The position numbers and the translations under genes were made by a program. Below are positions 1 through 10,000 of a stretch of 37,419 nucleotides of DNA, one piece after another (position 1 is the stretch's first letter; every line of letters starts with the position of its first letter). The notes beneath the pieces are model-generated. The model did no database searches. It was not told the DNA's origin and saw only the letters and a list, made by a program, of their open reading frames with translations. This DNA is from Branchiostoma floridae (taxonomy: Eukaryota; Chordata; Leptocardii; Amphioxiformes; Branchiostomatidae), in NCBI RefSeq assembly GCF_000003815.2, contig NC_049979.1, forward strand, positions 18,490,453 to 18,527,871, given 5' to 3'.

Positions 1-253
1 GATTTCATGATTCAGCTTTTTTGCATTGGTACAGTTTAAGGAGTTACAGAGTTTCATAAAATAAAAAACCTAAACCAGGAAGTCTAGCTGCAGTCCCAAG
101 GTTCCCCACCAGGAGGCCCAAAATTGAACTTGCCTTACAACACCTATCCACATAACGTTACCAAGTATCACCGCAACCTCAAAAAATGTACAAGAAAACC
201 GAACACCTGAACCGAGCACACATGTGCACACATGCCCAGCAAAACTATTAACG

Positions 254-331
254 TTATAGCTGCATTTTCATGGACGTGATATCAAAAACAGTTTTATAGC
301 TGCATTTTCATGGACGTGATATCAAAAACAG
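254..331. repeat. 40-bp tandem duplication, two copies
   Basis: The unit starting TTATAGCTGCATTTTCATGG at 254 repeats at 294 with an exact 40-bp period and almost no divergence. It looks like a recent local duplication, or possibly an assembly artefact. No function is visible. Confidence 0.9.
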
Positions 332-878
332 TACCATGCTTCATCTCAACTGTGAGTGCCTTCTTTTTTAAACCCAGCCTCTTTACCTCGACCTTTTTTC
401 AACCTCCTTGCCTAAAGTTTCCTTATAACAGTTACATTCCTACAGTGCGCTGTTACCATGACCTATACATTCATATTACCTTTCCCTATACATTCCTATA
501 GCATAATCATTACTCAGATTGGGTACCTACTGGCTGTGAATAATGTAACTGGCAAACAAAATGTCGGCGCGTCCACCATGCTGCTCCATCTGGGTAATCT
601 CAGCTGATGATATTGTCCCAAAGGAGTTCTGCATGCAGTATGGAGCAAAAGCGGCATCTAGCAGATTTTGAAAAAATTGCAGCAAATGCTACGCGCTACA
701 AATGCTGTCTTCACTTATTAAAGAAGGTGTGGAAGTTAGTCACAGATATCAGAATTAATTAACGCTTTCGTTAGCTTTTTATAGCGGACATCAGAAAATA
801 TAGCGATTTTTGTAAGCCTTTTTGCAAGATTTATGTAAGAGATTGAACTCCTCTTTCGCAAATGGGCTCATCCATTTT

Positions 879-890
879 GGCGCATGCGTA
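879..890. promoter_or_regulatory. NRF1-like palindrome upstream of IFT43
   Basis: GGCGCATGCGTA differs little from the NRF1 consensus YGCGCATGCGCR and lies about 90 bp before the IFT43 start codon at 980. NRF1 sites are common in promoters of housekeeping animal genes lacking a TATA box. The site marks the probable core promoter; its use is inferred. Confidence 0.45.
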
Positions 891-979
891 TAGCTTTCAT
901 TCCAGAGAGGAAAATTTGAAGTTTGGGCAAAACAGGTGTTGGAGCTGAAATATTTACTTCTTTCAATAATCAAGTCACA

Positions 980-1024
980 ATGGATGGCGAAGAATTGGAC
1001 TGGACGACTGAGAACAAGCCAAGA
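980..1024 (+). CDS. IFT43: IFT43 exon 1
   Basis: Encodes the acidic N-terminus MDGEELDWTTENKPR and ends in phase 0 at an A/GTGAGT donor. Confidence 0.8.
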
Positions 1025-4000
1025 GTGAGTTGAAGAACGTTTTAAGATCTTAATATAAGGTCTTAAGGGTCACAGGAAAAGAAAGAATTTGTGGACTTTC
1101 TAGGGGGGGGGGGGGGTCCGAAAATATAAGAATGCATTGATGACTTGATGTAATACTGTAGTCTGCAGGGTTCCCTTTGCAATCTTTCACACAATTAGTT
1201 ATAGCATTGCCTTATGACATATATTGCATTGCAGTAATTAGTGTAGGTAACCAATTTATTGGACAATCATGAACATAAAACTCTTCAGTATTTAAAAGTT
1301 ACCCATGGATGTTTTAGGAGCCAGTCAAATGAAGCTTGCGGAGTAAGGATCTCAACATTTTGCTCTGTTCTGTAGGAGGTGCGGACAGGTCGGCGGGCGA
1401 GGGCGGCTCCAGCCTTCACACTGGAGGACAGCGCTGGTGGAATAGACGATGATGACATTGGCAATGACATTGGAGGGGGCAGCAGTGTAAGGGACATTCA
1501 TGCATCTTGGATCATGCCCCATCTTTTATTGGTTCCTATGACAATGCATGTGATCACGTATGACCAAGGACTGAGGTGATCCAGTGATTCAGACTCTCAT
1601 AATACCGATAGTGCTAGCCTCTAGTCATGAACAGCATCTTGATAAGCAAATGGAGTAGAAAGTCTCCTGGCTCCTTGGATTCGAACCTGCTACGAACCCG
1701 GGCCACCAGACCACAAACCCAGCACCGCAAACCACCATGCCAAAATCTCAGAGCCTTTGGCGTGGTCAGTTTGGCAGCACTTGAATCCCACTGTTTCACT
1801 ACTCCCCCTTTTCTTTTCAAGCTTCGTCCTCAAATCTCCGAGTTCGATATCCCTGTGTGGCACATCTTCTAGCCTGTTACTTACAGGGTAAGCATGAAAA
1901 CCAGTGTATGAAAGGAGTAGAAACATTCTCCTGGCTCACCAAGCACCGCAAACCACCACACCAAAAGCTCAGAGCCTTTGGCATGGTCAGTTTGTGGCAC
2001 TTGAACCCCACCGTTACAAATGATAGACTACTAGTAAGTACTTTTCTTTGAGTGAGAGCTGGTCATCTCCTGTTGCACAGGAATGTCCTGAGGTCACTGT
2101 ACTATTGATATACATTGATTTTTCTTGTTGCCCCAGTCCCCGGGACCGCCGCGTCCCTGCAGACGACAGGGAGGCTGGGCAGACGATACAGGCAAGGAGA
2201 AGAAAAGGTAGAGAATGGCGAATGTTGGGAATAGGAAATATTTCATAAACCATCTCATGTCAATCATCACAACAGTCTTACTCCATCACAATCAAATGTT
2301 TTCCTCCATCTTATGATTTTTCTCCTATCATTACTTATTGCTGAAAAACTATTTTCTTTATAGATTTTCTAAGGATCAGGTTTTGGCTGTATGTTTTGTT
2401 TGGTGTTTTATGTTATGTTTATTGAGTGCACGCCTTTTTATTTGATTTGGTGCTTTTGATTTGCTTTTCTATAGTAAACTTTATTGTTGTTAGTAGAATC
2501 TTTTTATCCTCTAGTCTCAGAAGGTGTACATGATTCCTCAATACCAGTGACTTATATATTTATCTTTTCTTTGCTACTTTCTTATATGTACTGTCTCCCT
2601 CAGTCATTTAACTTGCATAAAATTGTTTCAGCAGTAACCAGATATGCCTGTTCTGCATTTCAATAAAGTGTATCACAACCAACACATTAACCTTGAATGG
2701 CCTTCACTGTGAAAAAAACAACAGTTAACAACTGTACATACCAATATTCTGTTCTAAAGAATTGTCTTATTGTAGTCTGGTAGGGAAATCTTTTCCAAAT
2801 GTTTCAAAATGTAAGCATACACCAAAGACAATCCCCAGCACTTCTATAATCTGTTCCAGGGCTCGAAATACCACCTGCATATGCAGGTTAGTGCTGGTAA
2901 AATAGGAGCTGTGCAGGTATTTCTGGTGTCTACCTGCACCTAATCTGCACTGGTCCATGATTGTACTGGGTTTTCTACATAAATGTCCTATGATGTAGGT
3001 GTATGTGGATTGTTATTAACTGCACAATTACCACCTATAAAGTATGAAAGAAAAATGGTTCCATAACAATTTTAGTATGATCCATACTTCCTAAATTCGG
3101 AGTGGTGCAGGTAAAATTTGTCTGGTGCAGGTAATTTTCAATGTTACCTGCACCAGAGCAGGTATGCAGAAAAAAGTATTTCGAGCCCTGTGTTCTGTTA
3201 CAATAATCCGAAGATTTTTCTTCTTTCAGTCCATACGGGATAAATTGTGGTAATAAGTGTTTTGCTACCAAATGACTAATGCACAAAGACTAGAAAGATT
3301 ACTATATATCAGGAAGAAACTCCAAATGTCACCTCACCAAGTAATGCCATGGAAATTGATTATATGATGGGATATTTTTAAAGGCTAAAAGTAACAATAA
3401 CTTTATGTCAGACTAGAGTTTGACGGATGACTGTTGGTGACAGTAGATTATTTTAGGTGACGGTAGCAGGACTAGTATCTAACTGGTGTAGGCTGCACAT
3501 TTTCAGACTTTGTTCCTGACCTAACAACTGCTGAAGGTACTGCAGTATTCTACCTTCTCAGCTTTATACTCTTTCATGTAGAACTCTTTCTTTCTTTAAA
3601 TAAAACTATACTGTACTTGCAGTTACTTACTGTCTACTTCAGCCTTAAAAAGAAGTAAACTTTCAATAACTCTGCTTCTTCTTTTCATTACTGTCATCAT
3701 CACCTCACACATGTAGTTGATAGTGGCCATTAGTGATACATACATGTATGTGTGTTAAAAATCATCCCATATAACCAGTAACAGTACCTCATCATTAATG
3801 GATTTCTCTTTTTTGTGGGAATGCTTCATTTGTGGACCATGTAGACCAGAGTAAGTAGCAAGAATTGTTGTTGTCTTGTTGGTCATGTCATAATTTCTTC
3901 TCCAAGAAGAATTCATAGTAATTATGATTCTTCCTGCATGTGAAATAAACCTGCTTGTTGTATATGCTTTACACAATCAATCTTATGGCTTAAACAGTAT

Positions 4001-7000
4001 CAATTCATCACAACAGATGATATGGAACTTGGATGCTTTGACTTTATTTCTGCTTTTTTTAAATATTGTAAGGCCATTCTGTTCAATAGTATTTCTTTAA
4101 GTGAGTGAGACAAGAGTAATGATGAGGGTAAATTTAATTAATGCTTCAACTTTTACATACTTTTGTAAGTTAGCCTTCTTCCCAGTTGTAGTTTTGGTCA
4201 TGTATAAAAACCATATTTTTGATTCTATTGAATTAGTCTTTATCGAACGTACTCTGTTTAAAGAAGATACCTTACAAACTAATGAAAATAGCTATTATTT
4301 CTAAAAACATGTGATTTGATTTAGTGTTATGTTTTCATTCTATAGGGGGAAGAAGTCTATGGATGATGCAGTAGAAGAGTAGGTTTTCACTTTGGCTGTT
4401 TCCACTATATCCCTTCTCATTGATGCCTCCTAGCAGTTAAGATATGTACTGCAGGTTGAGTGTATGTGATGTGGAGTAATATTGGTGTGCAGTTGCATGT
4501 ATTTGATGTGAGAATGCAACTAAGATAGACAAAGTAGTGCCTGTTGAAATCTTTAAGAGGTAAATAACAACAAGTATGTAAAATGATTTCTCCAATGAAA
4601 ATTTGATAGGATGGGAACAATTTAAAGTAACTTCATATGGTTAAGAAAACATTTAATGTTATCTTCATATTATGTGAATGCACCTTGTAGCATTCTGACC
4701 AGTTGGTACATTTTAACATGTGGTGAGTTGAAGTAGGTTTTTTTAGAATCATTTTTGATCAGCTATAGTTAATATCTTTTTTTTAACTCTGATATGCCAG
4801 AGATGGATTCCTGAGGATGATAACTGAAAGGTACAAAAACTTGTGTGGCAAATTTCTCTCAGCACAGAACTGCCACCTTGCAATCAAGTCGCACACTGCA
4901 TTGCACTCTTATATCAACATCACAATAACTTCTATCTCTGAAACTGTACATAGAGATGTATTTGGTAGTGTCACACTGGCAAACTTGAACTGGAAAAACT
5001 GCATGGTTAAAACTTTCAGAAAGAAAACATCAACATGAAAAAGTTCTCAGAGATTATAATGAATAGCTTTGTCAAAAAATTAAAAGAAAGTTGAGGCCTG
5101 AAGAAGATAAATCACAGCCAAATGTCAGACCTACATTTCCAGGACTGCTCATTAGTAAAAGGTGTTAGTGGATTAAACCATTACAGTGAAGTTTGTTGTG
5201 TCCCGTGGAGTTTAATTCAGTGTTTGATTAAAGCCATTTTTGTTCCACCCCAGCGCCCGTCTGCGGTCCGACTCGCCACCGCGGAGGGATGACTCTGATG
5301 AGGGTGAGCCTCCTGATTACAGCAGCCCTGTACTACTGTAGATATACTCTATGTCTGTGCAGATGATATTACACATTGTACTACAGAATGGTGCAATATC
5401 ACAAAACTATTACATAGACTAGTAGGACGTCTTGTATGTTTATGACGTGCAAGTTGTAGATGTAGCAGCTCATGTAGGCAGCTTGTCTTGAAGTGTCCTA
5501 CTGGCACTTATCTGTAAATGGCAATAACTAGGATATTTTAGGGTACCCAGTATGTGTAATTACACTCAGGAGCAGAGACACACCTCTTCTGTATGCTGTA
5601 ATTTAATTTGAGTCCTATTTGATGAAGAGGTCTGGTATTTATGTTGCTATTGGAGGAAATGTTATTTTTAGGACCTGTAGTGTTTTGGATCTTACAGAAT
5701 GCTCAAGAATCAGACCCTTGGGTCCACAACATCAGGGAAAACCTCATTACTTTGTGTGATGACTTGGAAACATTCCTAGTTGATCTAGCTATGATCCTTA
5801 TATACGGCTGACAATTTTACACATTGCAATTGGATACCACTTCATCCATATTTGATTTTTAAAGAAGAAGTCTTCCAAGTGTAGTGTTGTAAAAGTGATT
5901 TTCAAATAAGTCCTCCAAAATATAAGGAACAGAGGATAGTGTTTAATTGTAAACTATATCAGAAGATCCCCACTGCATTTTTTTCACATAATCTGTTAAT
6001 TCTCAAAATGACTACCAACATGAGTAATTCTGGCGGTGTACATGTACTCACCAGTTGTTGATAACATCTAACTTTTCAAATATCTGGTGCGCACATTCTC
6101 AATTTGATGTGAGGATTGCCGTCCAGCTAAGCTGCATAAAACCAATCCCCCGATTCCCTGGTTAGTTCTCTCTAATGTTGGATGTTGCTGTGATGATAGA
6201 CAGACAGCCCATGTAGTCAGGGAGCCTAGCACCATCAGTAATGCACAGAGGTGGGGGCTGCCATTGACCAAATGTCAGACAGTTGGACATGCATCCCCCA
6301 TCTCCTGCCAAACACTTCTACTGTTATTTCATGGTAGACTTGAGGGGAGCTCACATCATGAACCCACTGTAGATGGGGTCTCTTCACTTCCAGGCTCTGA
6401 AGCAGAACTAAGGAGACTTCTATCGGAGACGTGGTAGGCAGGCAATCCAATAGGTGGAATTAATTTGCAGATTCAGTAGGAAGGATAAAAGGGTCCTAAG
6501 GAGGTGTGAAATATGTGCAGTTAGATAATCAATATGCTGAGTATTCCTCGGGGTGTGTACCTTCTTTTGTAATTTGTTCAGAACAAGGAGAACAAGAACT
6601 TTTCTGTTCTGATCACCAGCATCAAAAGGGAAAATTTTTTTGGCACGGCTGGCTTCTTAACTTCTCACATTGACATGTTTGGAATGTGTTTCACCCTGGG
6701 TCAAGGCTGTGTGCAGGGGACATTTTGGATTGTCCCATTATCACAGTGTTAGATAAAGGCTGCTATTTCCCACCATGGCCTACGAACTCTCCCTTTAATG
6801 TGAGTTATAAGCCTCATTTCTTTATGCATCATTTCATATCTTACCACCCAACTGCCTGACCTGCTGACACGGGGAGATGTGAGTGAGGTGCAGTAATNNN
6901 NNNNNNNNNNNNNNNNNNNNNNNNNNNNNNNNNNNNNNNNNNNNNNNNNNNNNNNNNNNNNNNNNNNNNNNNNNNNNNNNNNNNNNNNNNNNNNNNNNNN

Positions 7001-10000
7001 NNNNNNNNNNNNNNNNNNNNNNNNNNNNNNNNNNNNNNNNNNNNNNNAAAATTAACTTAACGAGTAGTTGACAGGAAGAATTACTTAAAATCAAGGCAGA
7101 ATTTTGAAAAGTCTGTTGTCTGGCCAAAGGAACATTTTTAGCAGAAACACACCAAAATGCAACCGAGTGGTCTGGGAAGAGCTCCAAACACCATCATGCC
7201 TTTTGGGAGGTGTTAAATTGCTGTGTACAGACTACTTCCCTTCCTGGTTTGCTGAATACATTCAACTTTCAAGCACTCAATTTTTTCTGGCAATAAAATG
7301 CAACTTGATTGCTCTTATAATTATAGAAATGTTTGTAGTGAAAAGTACCAGGTAAGAGTAAGCATACTGTCCTCCTAGCATTAGCACAAATCTGGAAGCT
7401 ATAGCCTAGTATAGGCCTGTGTTCTATGATTGATATCTGCCATGCAATCAACAACTTTTCTGATGGACCTCCAGCTCAGTTTTACCCGATTTTACAGCTT
7501 TGTTCATCTCCATGTTGTGTGAGCCATCTAACCATGTCACTGACTTCTTGACACCTGCTAATTTGATTTTGCAGCGGAAACTCGGAGTGTTTTATTCAAG
7601 GAGCCGGCAGAGCCAGATGCACAGCCTCACTCATGAATCCACATTGAGTTCAGCAGGCCACACTTAACATCAATTCATATCAACTTCATGCTCCCCTGAA
7701 TCTATATTGATCTGTACAAGTTCAGCCATCCTCATTTATGGTATCTCCCTCCATTCCTCGCCATCTAGGCATTGTAAAGGTTAAGTGGACACGGTTCAAA
7801 TTAAGTGCCAGTGGTGAATAATTCTCAGCCCGCTTGCCGGCACCATGTAGTGGCTTGTAATTACAAGGAAATGGGAGCAAGGCTGTATGTTTTAATAATG
7901 CTGCACTTGATGCTTGGATGGCGAGTGCATACCCAATCAGTGGTACAGAGAATGGGCAGGCAGGAGCCCCTTGTGCTGATGGTCTATAATTCATTTCCAC
8001 ACATAGCTACCTGCACCTTTCATCTTTATGGGCGCTCTCGGAACTTCAGACGGTCGGTTAGAAATGGGGCTAATAGACAGGTAGTCTGCAGTGATGTGGC
8101 TGTGGAGGAAATGGCTGTCAGAAATACCCACAGGTCCAGTCCATACAGCCATGCTGGTGAAGTTTGTTCCTGTAGCCACCAGGCAAAGTCAGGAATATAC
8201 TCATTCAGACACAGAACAGTATGTTAGGTTGCATAATTAATTAGGAGCTTGAAAAACATTTTTGTTTTAAATTACTTTGTATAATGATTCAGCAAGCAAC
8301 AATGTTTGACTGAGAGTTTGGTAAGCATGTTGCAGTAGGTTTAGTGCGTACAAGGAAGGAAAACTCACAGAGTACTCATGTTTAGATACAGCATTGGGTT
8401 AGTGGTATATGTAGCCTTCAGCACCTTTAAATAACAGCATTCTGTCAGGATCCTGAAGTCCGTGGGCTGTAATGTTTACAGTTAGCTGTTAATTTTGTAT
8501 GGTCACCATCCAATTTGCACTAATAGGTTGTTGTGCCTGAGGCGGCCCAGGCACCTTGTTTCATTTCTCCAAACTGATTCTCTCCCCCATCTATTATGGT
8601 GTTTCAAGAAGTCATTATGGGGCTTGCTTTCCCGCAATTAAGAGGCATGCGGTTGGTTTTTGCTTGTCTTGTGGTTCCAGGGGAGTTAGCTGTGTGCACA
8701 TTTACACATTTCATGCAAGAGTTGTAATGACTGTAAATGTCAAATCAAAAGTGTTTTTTTTTTTGTGGGGAGCCTTGTACGCCCACTCTAACCTCACGTC
8801 AGGAACCGGGTATCACTCATCGCCAGAGTCCCAATTATGTTTCCCTAACCTTTTCTTTTATTCATTTGCTGGAATGCACAAAAAAGTCTTTGGCTGACAT
8901 AAAAAGGAAACCAACCATTTCCCTAGGCCTGTGTCCTTTGTAAGTATCTTTGTAGTGGTACAGGAATCTGCATGATTGGCAGAAGCCTATATGTGCAATC
9001 AAGGATACTTCTGTACATGGCAGCATTCCCAACTTTTCAAGCAGAAGATAGTTGGGGCTGATGGCCTCTACTTCTAAGAAAAGACCTCCAGTAGTTAGAA
9101 AATGGTATCTTGATTAGACAGAAATGATGATGGAACTGAAATACCCTCTAGAGATAAGCTCTGACATTTTATAAATAGACATGTAGTTANNNNNNNNNNN
9201 NNNNNNNNNNNNNNNNNNNNNNNNNNNNNNNNNNNNNNNNNNNNNNNNNNNNNNNNNNNNNNNNNNNNNNNNNNNNNNNNNNNNNNNNNCTCAAGTATGA
9301 TATTATCAACACAGGAAACCTAGTTTCAGGTAAAACAGGTCTAAATGTTGGAACAGGGTAATGTTTTTGTCCAGAAGACCAGTATTAGATTGGACTGAGA
9401 CTCAGTTTAAGAGTCTTCCAAAAAACATGTTTAAAAAACCTGCTGATGGTCTCTTGTTTGTTAGCTACACTCCTCATTTTATTCAAATGAAAAAGAAATC
9501 TCACCAGTAAAGGATCCAGCTACTAAAAAAAATCTCATTGCATTTTTAGTATTATATAATATTTTACTTATCAGACTTTGGTGTGAAAATGAAATAAATG
9601 AGACTAAAACTAAAGCAAATAATTGAATAGCAAAGAGGTAAAGGATAAATGAATAAGACATTGTTGACACAGCTAAATAGTTTTGATTACATTAAGGCAT
9701 TTTTTTCCATCTACAGTTTACAGGTCAACAAGATTGCAACGTACAGAGAGCTGGATACTGATCTATTCAAACAAGCGGCTTTCCTCATCCTGGTATGTCT
9801 GTGTCTGATAACTCTCTGGTGCTAAGGCTACGTTTCACAGGACAATGACCAGAATTTTAAATAAGAACAGCCCTGTCACTGCAGCCCTTCGTGTGTATTG
9901 TCATGAATGCTTAATGCAGGTTTCTGCTCCACTCTATACTTGATAGCTGTAATGCATCCCATGGGCTCATGCCTGGCTTATGCAAGATTATGTCATAATC

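Larger units (their letters stand above)
1..979. other. Sequence upstream of IFT43
   Basis: No gene is supported here. The stretch holds a 40-bp tandem duplication (254-331) and, near the IFT43 start, an NRF1-like palindrome (879-890). A half X-box (GTTACCATG, 452-460) is present but its second half does not match, so it is weak evidence for RFX control. A GC-richer patch around 560-600 could be another promoter, but no exon could be read from it. Confidence 0.5.
5304..9716 (+). other. IFT43 interval with two assembly gaps
   Basis: Intron sequence that must also contain at least one missing IFT43 exon. Two N runs (150 and 100) interrupt it. The stretches 6600-6897 and 7570-8230 are less AT-rich and look more complex than ordinary intron; the second contains a 14-bp palindrome with a TAATTA core (7854-7867). 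They are candidate regulatory blocks only. Confidence 0.5.

Noticed and set aside
452-464. X-box upstream of IFT43
   Set aside because: Only the first half-site matches; the second half is wrong.
561-600. Start of a divergent gene upstream of IFT43
   Set aside because: A GC-rich patch with an ATG on the minus strand reads only 21 codons and matches nothing.
6852-6896. Possible missing IFT43 exon (reads LPDL...SEVQ)
   Set aside because: Resembles IPDLEEVQ only by chance; the frame ends in TAA at once and there is no splice donor before the gap.
7575-7640. Sequence after TTTTGCAG as an IFT43 exon
   Set aside because: Good acceptor, but the translation does not resemble IFT43 and runs into a stop.
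7805-8227. 140-codon open frame, the longest outside known genes except the main GPATCH2 exon
   Set aside because: Low-complexity-free but unlike any family, no splice or start context; probably chance in a GC-richer block.
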